Shown here in pieces: positions 35,413 through 43,471 of a stretch of 64,000 bases of DNA. The stretch comes from G965227875 sp965227875 (GTDB lineage Bacteria > Pseudomonadota > Alphaproteobacteria > Rhizobiales > JAJFHC01): contig OZ245783.1 in assembly GCA_965227875.1 (NCBI GenBank), forward strand, positions 868,001-932,000, given 5' to 3'. The notes under the pieces are model-generated. The model did no database searches and was not told where the DNA came from. It saw only the letters and a list, made by a program, of their open reading frames with translations. The position numbers and the translations under genes were made by a program. Within the stretch, counting starts at the first letter, position 1. The number at the start of each line of letters is the position of its first letter.

Positions 35413-36836
35413 TGACAAATTGGATGCCCGAACTTTCCCGCGATTCGGTCCCGCGATACATCGCCATCGCCGACGCCCTCGAAACCGACGTCCAGCACAG
35501 GCGCCTCCAGCCGGGCGACAAACTCCCCCCGCAGCGCGATCTCGCATACAGGCTTGGCGTGACGATCGGAACGGTCGGGCGGGCCTATGCCCTCGCCCGC
35601 CAGCGCGGACTCGTCTCAGGCGAGGTCGGACGCGGCACCTATGTTCTCGACACGCGCCAGGACGAACGCATCGAGTCGGACAGCCATGCCGAGCCCCTGC
35701 GCTCGGTGCGGTTCATGATCGACCGCGGCCCCGACGACCGGATCCGGCTGGACACGAGTTCGGCGATTGAAGTCGGCCAGGCCGAAATCATCCGCCAGCT
35801 CGTCAACGAGATACTTGGCAACAACCCGCTTGACGTGACGGACTACACCAGGCGACAGATTCGCTCGGCCTGGCGCAATGCCGGCGCCCGGTGGATGTCG
35901 ACCCGCGACTGGACGCCGGAGCCGGAAAACATCATCCCCGCGCTCGGGGTCCACGCCGCCGCGGTCGCCGTCATCAACGCCATCACCGCCACCGGCGACC
36001 GCGTCGCCTTCGAGGAGCTGACCTACAACTCGATCTCCCGCAGCATCACGCTGTGCGGGCGGCGGCCGGTATCCGTCGGCATGGACGACGAGGGCCTCGA
36101 CCCCGACGCATTCGAGCGGGTCTGCGCGCAACAGCACCCCAAGGCGTTTTTCACGATCCCCACGCTTCACAATCCGACCCTTGCAATCATGTCGGAAGAC
36201 CGCCGGCGTCGCATCGTCGATATCGCCCACCGGTACAATGTCTGGCTGATCGAGGACAACATCTACGGCTGCGCCATGGACGACGGACCGCCGAACATAG
36301 CTGAGCTCGCGCCTGAGCTGACCTTTCATCTCGGCGGGCTGTCCAAGGTGGTCAGCGCCGGCATTCGCGGCGGCTGGGTAGCCTGCCCGCCGGGCACCAC
36401 GAACCGGGTGTTCATGGCGCACAAGATGATGACGGGCGGCATGCCCTTCCTGCTGGCCGAGCTTGCCGCCCAGCTTGTGCTGACCGGACAGGCCGACGCC
36501 ATCCGCAAGACCGTCCTGGCGGAAGTGGCCCGGCGCGAGGCGGCGGCGCGGCAGGTGTTCGACGGCCTTGCCTTCAGCTCACATCCCAACTGTTCGTTCC
36601 TGTGGATGACGCTTCCCGAACCCTGGCTGCCCGGAACGTTCCGGAGCGCCTCCATGCAGCGCAACATCATGATCGACGGCTCCGACGAATTCCGCGTCGA
36701 CCGCGAAGGGTCGGCCCACCATAATGTGCGCTTCGGCTTCTCGAGCCCCGCTTCGGTCGACGACCTGCGCGGTATCTTCGAGACCTTGCGCAATCTCATT
36801 CGCAACGGACCGGTCGAATACGACAACTTCGAATAG
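35412..36836 (+). CDS. MocR-type transcriptional regulator (GntR wHTH fused to class I aminotransferase fold)
   Basis: A 474-residue two-domain regulator. Residues 12-78 are a GntR-type winged helix (LQPGDKLPPQRDLAYRLGVT, GLVSGEVGRGTYV). Residues 100-470 form a fold-type I aminotransferase domain with the PLP lysine K312 (GGLSKVVSAGIRGGW), the pyridine-binding Asp in LIEDNIYG (D282) and TLHNPT. MocR proteins sense PLP adducts of amines or amino acids. The downstream SDR gene follows after 27 bp and may be co-transcribed. Target genes are unknown; candidates in this window are the xsc and ectoine operons. Confidence 0.88.
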   Translation: MTNWMPELSRDSVPRYIAIADALETDVQHRRLQPGDKLPPQRDLAYRLGVTIGTVGRAYALARQRGLVSGEVGRGTYVLDTRQDERIESDSHAEPLRSVRFMIDRGPDDRIRLDTSSAIEVGQAEIIRQLVNEILGNNPLDVTDYTRRQIRSAWRNAGARWMSTRDWTPEPENIIPALGVHAAAVAVINAITATGDRVAFEELTYNSISRSITLCGRRPVSVGMDDEGLDPDAFERVCAQQHPKAFFTIPTLHNPTLAIMSEDRRRRIVDIAHRYNVWLIEDNIYGCAMDDGPPNIAELAPELTFHLGGLSKVVSAGIRGGWVACPPGTTNRVFMAHKMMTGGMPFLLAELAAQLVLTGQADAIRKTVLAEVARREAAARQVFDGLAFSSHPNCSFLWMTLPEPWLPGTFRSASMQRNIMIDGSDEFRVDREGSAHHNVRFGFSSPASVDDLRGIFETLRNLIRNGPVEYDNFE

Positions 36837-36863
36837 CCGGCGCGGGTCGGGGGGAGCACAGGC

Positions 36864-37631
36864 ATGCGGGGACTCAAGGGCAGGAGCGCCATCGTCACGG
36901 GCGGCGCCAGCGGCATCGGGCGGGCCATATGCCTGCGGCTGGCGGAGGAAGGCGTCCGTGTCGAGATCTACGACATCGACGAAGACGGCGCCGCAGAGAC
37001 GGCGCGGATGATCGCTGAAAACGGCGGCCGGGCGGCCGGGCGCAAGGTCGACATCAGCGACCATGACGCCGTCGCGGACGCGGTCGCCGCCAGCGAGGCC
37101 GAAACCGGCGGCATCGACATCCTCGTCAACAATGCCGGCTGGGACTTGGCCATGCCGTTTCTCAAGACCGATCCCGCGCTGTGGCGGAAAATTGTCGACA
37201 TCAACCTGTACGGCCCACTCAACCTGCATCACCTCGTCCTCCCGCACATGGTGGAACGCGGCCGCGGCAAGGTCGTCAACATCGCGTCCGACGCCGCCCG
37301 GGCCGGCTCGTCCGGCGAGGCGGTCTACAGCGCCTGCAAGGGCGGAATCGTCTCGCTCACGCGCACGCTCGCGCGCGAACTCGCCCGCGCCAACATCCAG
37401 ATCAACGTCATCTGCCCCGGCCCCACCGACACGCCACTCTTCGCCAGCTTCGCCGGCGATGACGAGGCCGGACGAAAGCTCGTCGCGGGCCTCGAACGCG
37501 CCATCCCCATGCGCCGCCTCGGCCAGCCCGACGACTATCCGGGCCTCGTCGCCTTTCTCGCCAGTTCCGACGCCAACTTCATCACCGGCCAGACCGTCAG
37601 CATCTCCGGCGGCCTCACCATGCACGGCTAG
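36864..37631 (+). CDS. SDR family dehydrogenase, BadH-like (2-hydroxycyclohexanecarboxyl-CoA dehydrogenase type)
   Basis: A 255-residue classical short-chain dehydrogenase. The NAD motif is VTGGASGIGRA (11-21), NNAGWD is near 90, and the catalytic Ser-Tyr-Lys lies in IASDAARAGSSGEAVYSACKGG. The C-terminal FITGQTVSISGGLTMHG and the NNAGWD and SSGEAVY segments closely resemble BadH of the cyclohexanecarboxylate/benzoate pathway, as I recall it. Size is identical to BadH. No other bad genes are nearby, so the substrate remains open. It follows the MocR gene by 27 bp. Confidence 0.82.
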   Translation: MRGLKGRSAIVTGGASGIGRAICLRLAEEGVRVEIYDIDEDGAAETARMIAENGGRAAGRKVDISDHDAVADAVAASEAETGGIDILVNNAGWDLAMPFLKTDPALWRKIVDINLYGPLNLHHLVLPHMVERGRGKVVNIASDAARAGSSGEAVYSACKGGIVSLTRTLARELARANIQINVICPGPTDTPLFASFAGDDEAGRKLVAGLERAIPMRRLGQPDDYPGLVAFLASSDANFITGQTVSISGGLTMHG

Positions 37632-38984
37632 ACCGCACCGCCCGGCCCCGGGCACCGCTCACCACAGCACCCAGCCTCTGGATGCCGGCTTTACGCCGGC
37701 AATTCGGGAGGCGATATGGTGGGAATGCCTGCCGGTAATTCGGGGGCGAAGTCATGGGAATGCCTGCCGGTGTTTCGGGGGGCGATGCCATGGGGATGCC
37801 TGCCGGCGACTCGGAAGGTGTTGCAACGCGCCCGCGCCGGCGATCCGACACGCTGCCGGGCCGGCCCGGCACGAATGCGGTTCCGCCCCCCGAATTCCTG
37901 ACGAAAGTCAGGATCCAGCCACGCCCGGCGAGCCTGCGTCACGGACCGCGGGCCGGGATGTCACTGGATGATCTTGCCCGGGTTCATGACGTGGTGCGGA
38001 TCGCACGCCTGCCTGGTCGTGTACCCAGCTTCTGGATGCCTGATTCACGCCGGCAATTCGGGAGGCGATATGGTGAGAATGCCTGCCGGTAACTCGGGGG
38101 GCGATGTTGTGGGAACGCCTGCCAGGAGTTAGGAGGTGTCGAATCGCGCCCACGCCGGAGATCCGACACGCTGACGGGCCGGCCCGGCACGAATGCGGTT
38201 CCGCCCCCGAATTCCTGACGAAAGTCAGGATCCAGCCACGACCGGCGAGCCTGCGGCACCGACCTCGGGTCGGGATGTCACTGGGTGATCCCGCCCGCGC
38301 CCATGACGTGGTGCGGATCGCACGCCTGCCTGGTCGTGTCCCCGGACTCTGGATGCCGGCTTCACGCCGGCAATTCGGGAGGCGATATGGTGGGAATGCC
38401 CGTCGGTAAATCGGGGGCGATGTCATGGGGATGCCTGCCGGTGTTTCGGGGGGCGATGCCATGGGGATGCCTGCCGGCGACTCGGGAGGTGTTGCAACGC
38501 GCCCACGCCGGAGTTCCGGCGCACGGACGAGCTGGCCCGGCACGAACGCGCTTCCGCACCCCGAATTCCTGACGAAAGTCAGGATCCAGCCACGCCCGGC
38601 GGGCCCGCGTCACGGACCGCGACCCGGAATCTCACTGGATGATCTTGCCCGTGCCCATGACGTGGTGCGGATCGAGCGCCTGCCTGGTCGTGTACCCGGC
38701 CTCTGGATGCCGGCTTCGCGCCGGCAATTCGGGAGGCAATATGGTGGGAATGCCCGCCGGTGTTTCGGGGGGCGATGCCATGGGAATACCCGTCGGTAAC
38801 TCGGAGGCAATGTTATGGGAATGCCTGCCAACAATTCGGCAGGTGTCGAATCGTGCCCGGGCCGGAGATCCCCCGCACGGACGAGCCCGCCCGGCACGAA
38901 TACGCTTCCGCCCCCGAATTCCTGACGAAAGTCAGGATCCAGTCACGCCCGGCGAGCCCGCGTCACGGATCGCGGGCCGGGATG
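37632..38984. repeat. Composite tandem repeat array (units ~317-354 bp) carrying copies of a GlcD-type gene tail
   Basis: No convincing gene in 1.35 kb. The block starting TCTGGATGCC recurs at 37677, 38031, 38348 and 38702. The hairpin CCTGACTTTCGTCAGG (minus sense) recurs at 37897, 38214, 38568 and 38921. A block matching the end of the adjacent FAD oxidase gene has stop-codon equivalents at 37961, 38278, 38632 and the real stop at 38985. Read on the minus strand the copies encode DPHHVMNPGKIIQ-stop, DPHHVMGAGGITQ-stop and DPHHVMGTGKIIQ-stop, against DPQNIMNPGKIIQ-stop in the intact gene. The unit is therefore a duplicated gene tail plus 3' flank, diverged after duplication. Each unit also holds a GCCGGC hairpin and a short minisatellite. 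Confidence 0.85.
37711..37817. repeat. Minisatellite block 1 (3 units of 35-36 bp)
   Basis: Three consecutive 35-36 bp units share the core GGGAATGCCTGCCGGT and a TTCGGGG-type end. They start at 37711, 37746 and 37782. Similar blocks are at 38064-38135 (2 units), 38382-38488 (3 units) and 38732-38842 (3 units), each at the same place in the larger repeat. In one plus-strand frame the units read as a 12-residue Met-Pro-Ala-Gly repeat, but flanking stops and the lack of any start signal argue against coding. Confidence 0.75.
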
Positions 38985-40367
38985 TCACTGGATGATCTTG
39001 CCCGGGTTCATGATGTTCTGCGGGTCGAGCGCGTGTTTGATCGTGCGCATGACCTCAACGCCCTCGCCGGCTTCCTCCGCCAGGAACTCGCGCTTGCCAA
39101 GCCCTATGCCGTGTTCGCCGGTGCACGTACCGCCCATGGAAAGCGCCAGTTCCACGAGCCGGTCGCTCACCACCTTGGCGTGCTTGATCTCCTCGGGATT
39201 CCCCGGGTCGACAAGCAGGGCGGAGTGGAAATTGCCGTCCCCCACGTGGCCGACGTTCATGCCGATGAGCGGGGATTCGTCGATGAGACGCCGCGCCTCC
39301 ACGACGCATTCGCCCAGTCTCGAGATCGGCACGCAGATATCGGTCACCACGGCGCGGCTGCCCGGACGGTAGTTGAACGCCGCATAGGCCGCATCGTGGC
39401 GGGCCCGCCACAGGCGATTGCGATCCTCGACCTGGGTCGCCCACTCGAACTCGCCCGATCCGTGGTCGCGGCAGATCTCGGCCACCATCTCGCTCTGCTC
39501 CCGCGCGCCGGCCTCCGAGCCGTGAAACTCGAGAAACAGCGTCGGCTTGACCGCGAGATTGAGCTTCGAATAGCGGTTGATGGCGTCGACCTGGATTTCG
39601 TCGACGAACTCGATGCGCGCGACACCCGCACCGAGCTGCATGGTCTGGATGACGGCGTCGACGGCAGACGGCATGTCGTCGAACGTCACGACCGCGGACA
39701 GGATCTGTTCCGGCTGGGGAAAAAGCCGCACGGTCAGCTTCGTGGTGACGCCCAGCGTTCCTTCCGAGCCGACGAAGAGCCGGGTGAGGTCGTACCCCGC
39801 CGCCGACTTTCGGCTGCGCCCGCCGGTCTCGATCACCCGGCCGTCGGCGAGCACCACCGTCATGCCCATGACCACCTCGCGCATGGTCCCGTAGCGCACG
39901 GCGTTGGTTCCCGACGCCCGCGTGCCCGCCATGCCGCCGATCGAGGCATCCGCGCCCGGATCGACGGAAAAGAACAGGCCCGTATCGCGCAGGAATTCGT
40001 TGAGCTGGCGGCGCCTGACACCCGGTTCCACCGTCGCGTCCATGTCCTCGGCGTTGACCTCGAGGATCGCGTTCATCTGGCCGAAATCGAGGCTCAGCCC
40101 TCCGTGGACGGCGGAGATATGACCCTCGAGCGAGGTGCCGGCGCCGAACGGGATGACGGGAATGCGATGCTCCGCACACAGCTTCACCGCGGCGACGACC
40201 TCGTCGTGGTTCTGCACGAAGGCGACCGCGTCAGGGGGCACGGCGGGATGATAGGATTCGTCGCGCCCGTGCTGTTCGCGCACGGCCTGTGCGAAGCTCA
40301 GCCGATCGCCGAAAATTCCGGCAAGCCCCTCGCGCGCCGCACCCTCGATCCGGCCGTAGTCCTGCAT
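38985..40367 (-). CDS. FAD-linked 2-hydroxyacid oxidase/dehydrogenase (GlcD / D-lactate dehydrogenase family)
   Basis: A 460-residue PCMH-type flavoprotein. The FAD loop IPFGAGTSLEGH is near residue 73. VDPGADASIGGMAGTRASG and LFVGSEGTLGV complete the FAD site. The C-terminal cap domain has NVGHVGDGNFHSALL and GEHGIGLGKREF with metal-type histidines. Such enzymes oxidise D-2-hydroxyacids (lactate, glycolate, 2-hydroxyglutarate). The ATG at 40367 has GGAGGAG upstream. It is the last gene of the long minus-strand catabolic cluster, 32 bp after dctM. Its last ~20 codons have diverged copies in the adjoining repeat array. Confidence 0.88.
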   Translation of the reverse strand: MQDYGRIEGAAREGLAGIFGDRLSFAQAVREQHGRDESYHPAVPPDAVAFVQNHDEVVAAVKLCAEHRIPVIPFGAGTSLEGHISAVHGGLSLDFGQMNAILEVNAEDMDATVEPGVRRRQLNEFLRDTGLFFSVDPGADASIGGMAGTRASGTNAVRYGTMREVVMGMTVVLADGRVIETGGRSRKSAAGYDLTRLFVGSEGTLGVTTKLTVRLFPQPEQILSAVVTFDDMPSAVDAVIQTMQLGAGVARIEFVDEIQVDAINRYSKLNLAVKPTLFLEFHGSEAGAREQSEMVAEICRDHGSGEFEWATQVEDRNRLWRARHDAAYAAFNYRPGSRAVVTDICVPISRLGECVVEARRLIDESPLIGMNVGHVGDGNFHSALLVDPGNPEEIKHAKVVSDRLVELALSMGGTCTGEHGIGLGKREFLAEEAGEGVEVMRTIKHALDPQNIMNPGKIIQ

Positions 40368-40399
40368 CCCTGTCTCCTCCGGTTGGCTGCCGGGCGCTG

Positions 40400-41737
40400 T
40401 CAGTTTCCGAGGCCCGGCAGGAAGAGCGCAATTTGCGGGAACACGATCAGCAAGGCAACCACGAGCATGGCGCAGGCCATGAAGGGGATCGCCGCGATGT
40501 AGATTTCGCGCATGGTGGTGCCCGGCGGGGAAACGCCTTTCATCACGAAGAGCAGCAATCCGAAGGGCGGCGTGGTGAAACTGATCTCGAGCGCCAGCAG
40601 GATGATGACGCCGAACCAGATCAGGTCGAACCCGAGGGTCTGGGCGAGCGGAAAGAAGATCGGCACGGTCAGCAGCATCATGGAAAGCTGGTCCATGAAC
40701 ATGCCGAGCACCAGCAGGATGCCGAACATCACCAGCAACATGGTGATGGGCGCGAAGTCGAACCCGGTCGCCCAGTTGATGAGCCCCGAACTCGCGCCGG
40801 AAAAGGCAAGCAGCGCTGAGAAGGTGGCCGAGCCGAATATGATGAGGAACGCCATCACCGTGACCCTGAGGGCGCCGGTGACCGAATTGACGATGCTCTG
40901 CCAGTCGAGCGAGCCGTAGAGCGCGGCCGCCACGAGCACGCCGAGACAGCCGAACGCGGCGGACTCCGACGGCGTCGCCCATCCGAACAGCATCAGCATG
41001 ATCACACCGACGACGATGGCGAGCATGGGCAGCACATCGCGGATGAAGAGCCAGGCCTTTTCGCCCAGGCTGCTGCTGACCACGTCGTAGGTGGGCGCGG
41101 CACTCGGGTCGAGCCGGCACTGGATATAGATCAGGACGACGTAGAACGACGCCAGGAGGAGGCCGGGGCCGGCACCGGCGATCAGCAGGCCGCCCACGTC
41201 GAGATTGGCCAGCGTCGCGAGCAGGACGGCGAGCGCCGACGGCGGAATCAGCATGGCGAGGCCGCCCGTCCCGAGGATCGGACCGATCACCATGTGCTTC
41301 TTGTAGCCGCGCCCCGTCATGTCCGGCACCATGAGCGTGCCGAGCAGCGCCGTGCTGCCCATGGACGACCCCGAAAGCGTGGCGAATGCCGTGCCGCCCG
41401 CGACCGTCACGTAGGACAGCCGGCCCGGCACGCTGCCCATGAGGCGTTCGATCGCACCGAACATGCGGTTGGCGAGCCGGGTATGGAAGAACAGTTCCCC
41501 CATGAGCAGGAACATCGGCACGGGAACCAGATTGAAGGTCGAGACCGTGGGAATCGCGTTGCGTGCGAGCTGCGAAATGCCGCGCGACATCTGGGTGGCC
41601 AGGTCCCCGCTTCCGCCCATGAAATAGACCGCGCCGAAGACGTTGGCGGCCAGAAAGGCCAGCGCGACCGGAAATCCCAGCGCCATGAAAAACAGCACCG
41701 TTCCGAGCAGGAACGCGAGTGCGGTGTACCATTCCAT
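40400..41737 (-). CDS. dctM: TRAP transporter large permease (DctM)
   Basis: A 445-residue, 11-12-span membrane protein of the DctM family. Family segments are FNLVPVPMFLLMGELFFHT, SGSSMGSTALLGTLMVPDM and MLIPPSALAVLLA. It is the ion-coupled transport subunit of a tripartite (TRAP) importer and works with the DctQ and DctP genes upstream on the same strand. The presence of a carboxylate-type TRAP system suggests the cluster's substrate is an organic acid. Confidence 0.92.
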   Translation of the reverse strand: MEWYTALAFLLGTVLFFMALGFPVALAFLAANVFGAVYFMGGSGDLATQMSRGISQLARNAIPTVSTFNLVPVPMFLLMGELFFHTRLANRMFGAIERLMGSVPGRLSYVTVAGGTAFATLSGSSMGSTALLGTLMVPDMTGRGYKKHMVIGPILGTGGLAMLIPPSALAVLLATLANLDVGGLLIAGAGPGLLLASFYVVLIYIQCRLDPSAAPTYDVVSSSLGEKAWLFIRDVLPMLAIVVGVIMLMLFGWATPSESAAFGCLGVLVAAALYGSLDWQSIVNSVTGALRVTVMAFLIIFGSATFSALLAFSGASSGLINWATGFDFAPITMLLVMFGILLVLGMFMDQLSMMLLTVPIFFPLAQTLGFDLIWFGVIILLALEISFTTPPFGLLLFVMKGVSPPGTTMREIYIAAIPFMACAMLVVALLIVFPQIALFLPGLGN

Positions 41738-41788
41738 GCCGGCTACCCGCGACCGGGGCCTCGGCCCCGTCCCCGTCCCCCGATATCG

Positions 41789-42286
41789 TCACTCATGCAC
41801 GCCTGCCTCCCCCTTGTGCAGCGTGTCTTCACCGAACACGAAGCGCGAGAACTGGATCGCCATGAGCGAAAAGCAGATCGGCATGCTGATCAGCAGGAGC
41901 CAGCGCGGCATGTCGATCGAGCGCATGTCCGCGTCGCCCTTCAGGTAGGACTTCCACGTCGCCTCGCCTGTGTACCAGACCAGCAGCAGGCACAGGAGCA
42001 CGCACAATGCGGAGACGAAGCGCGAGAACGGCGCCGTCACATTTGCCGGCAGTGCCGCCGTGAGCAATTCGATGAAGACATGCCCCTTCTGGCGCACGAG
42101 CCAGGGCGACCCCGCCATGACGATGTAAAGCAGTCCGAACTCGATGAAGGTGAAGACATGGGTCGAACCGGAGAAACCGAAGGAACGGGCGGCCACCTGG
42201 AATATGATGCCCATCATGATGCCGACCAGATAGATGCCCGCGAGAACCGCGAGCACGTCACAGATCCGGTCGACGACGCGCACCAT
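41789..42286 (-). CDS. dctQ: TRAP transporter small permease (DctQ)
   Basis: A 165-residue protein with four hydrophobic segments. The DctQ-type segments are FQVAARSFGFSGS and EFGLLYIVMAGSPWLVRQKGHVFIE. It bridges DctM and the periplasmic DctP in TRAP importers. It sits between dctP, 38 bp upstream, and dctM, 51 bp downstream, in the usual P-Q-M order. Confidence 0.9.
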   Translation of the reverse strand: MVRVVDRICDVLAVLAGIYLVGIMMGIIFQVAARSFGFSGSTHVFTFIEFGLLYIVMAGSPWLVRQKGHVFIELLTAALPANVTAPFSRFVSALCVLLCLLLVWYTGEATWKSYLKGDADMRSIDMPRWLLLISMPICFSLMAIQFSRFVFGEDTLHKGEAGVHE

Positions 42287-42324
42287 TCTCCCCTCCCCTG
42301 GCAGCCGCCCTCGGTGTTACGTCC

Positions 42325-43338
42325 TCAGTTCAGACCGTAGAGCTCGATCAGCTTGTCGTAGTTCTCCATACCGCCCTTCTTCTCAAGACGGTCCTTCAGC
42401 CGGGCGAGGACCGCGTCGACGGAGGTCTTGAGATATTTCGCGGAACCGGCCTCGTTGTGCGAGACGAACTCCATGCCGCGTTTCTTGAGCTCCTCGGCGT
42501 CGGACTTGACGTCGGCCTGGCGGGCTTCGAAGGACTTCTTCTCCCACTCGATCACGCTGTCCTGCAGAAGTTTCTTCGACGCGTCGGAAAGGTTGTCCCA
42601 CGTGTCCTTGTTCACGATCACGCCGATATCGGTGTTGTAGAACGCCGGATCGAGACGATATTTCAGAAACTTGTCCCACTTGAGATCCATCAGCCCGATC
42701 GACGTCCAGGGCGCAGCGTCGATGACGCCCTTTTCGAGAGCGGCATAGGCTTCGGTCGATTTCATCGGCGCGGTCGTCGCGTTGAGCGCCTCGAAGAACG
42801 CGTGGTAGATCGGGTTGTCGCGCAGCTTGACCCCGGTCATGTCGACCACGCCGTCCTCGCCGAACTTGAACGGATTGATGGCGTAGATGTGGAACTTCAC
42901 GCCGCCGTCGACCCAGCCCAGGTGCTTCACGTTGAAGCGTTTCTGGTGGACTTCATCCATCAGCGCAGCGCCGCCATTGGCCCGAACCTCCAGCGGCGTC
43001 CTGCCGGCGCCGACCATGGCATCGATTTCCGGGACTTCCGCGCCGTAGAAACTCCCCGGCGTGTGCACCATGTCGACCACGCCGGTGCTTACGGCGTTGG
43101 GCTGCTGGAACATGCCGATGGCTTCCGGCCCGCCGCGAACCGTGATCTCGAGCACGCCCTTGCCCTTGGCGTTGATGTCCTCGACCATCGCGAGAAACGT
43201 CTTGGTGTAGACGAGGAACGGCGGGAAGGCGTGCACAGCGGTGATCTTGTCGACCGCCATCGCCTTGTGCGGCGATAACAGCGCCGAAACGGCAATCGCG
43301 GCGGCTGCCGCCGATTTTACAAAAGACATCGGTTTCAT
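42325..43338 (-). CDS. dctP: TRAP transporter substrate-binding protein (DctP)
   Basis: A 337-residue periplasmic binding protein. A signal peptide (MKPMSFVKSAAAAAIAVSA) is cleaved after KAMA. The family pattern includes EITVRGGPEAIG, whose arginine usually ion-pairs with the ligand carboxylate. GMEFV and other helix segments are present. The ATG at 43338 has AAGGAGG 10 nt upstream. It follows the CoA-transferase gene by 133 bp, a gap large enough for an internal promoter. Ligand is probably a carboxylate; its identity is unknown. Confidence 0.9.
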   Translation of the reverse strand: MKPMSFVKSAAAAAIAVSALLSPHKAMAVDKITAVHAFPPFLVYTKTFLAMVEDINAKGKGVLEITVRGGPEAIGMFQQPNAVSTGVVDMVHTPGSFYGAEVPEIDAMVGAGRTPLEVRANGGAALMDEVHQKRFNVKHLGWVDGGVKFHIYAINPFKFGEDGVVDMTGVKLRDNPIYHAFFEALNATTAPMKSTEAYAALEKGVIDAAPWTSIGLMDLKWDKFLKYRLDPAFYNTDIGVIVNKDTWDNLSDASKKLLQDSVIEWEKKSFEARQADVKSDAEELKKRGMEFVSHNEAGSAKYLKTSVDAVLARLKDRLEKKGGMENYDKLIELYGLN

Positions 43339-43471
43339 CTGTTTGGTACCTCCTTGCAGAATGTCGGTCCGGTCATTTCCTGATCCTGGCCACCCCCATG
43401 ATGCGTCAGCTTGCCACTCAAGACGCAACCGCGCCAGCAGCTTTCCATTCGGTGACAACGGACGCGCCCGG

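Noticed and set aside
35412..36836. MocR gene as the TauR regulator of the xsc operon
   Set aside because: Over 24 kb from xsc and its N-terminal domain is not specifically TauR-like by eye; the family is too broad to name the target.
37711..38800. Open frames in the repeat array encoding Met-Pro-Ala-Gly type 12-residue repeats
   Set aside because: Equivalent repetitive frames exist in several phases and on both strands, none with a credible start or ribosome site, and unit length variation (35-36 bp) breaks the frame.
37632..38984. CRISPR array
   Set aside because: Repeats are long, imperfect and lack unique spacers of constant length; no cas genes are nearby.
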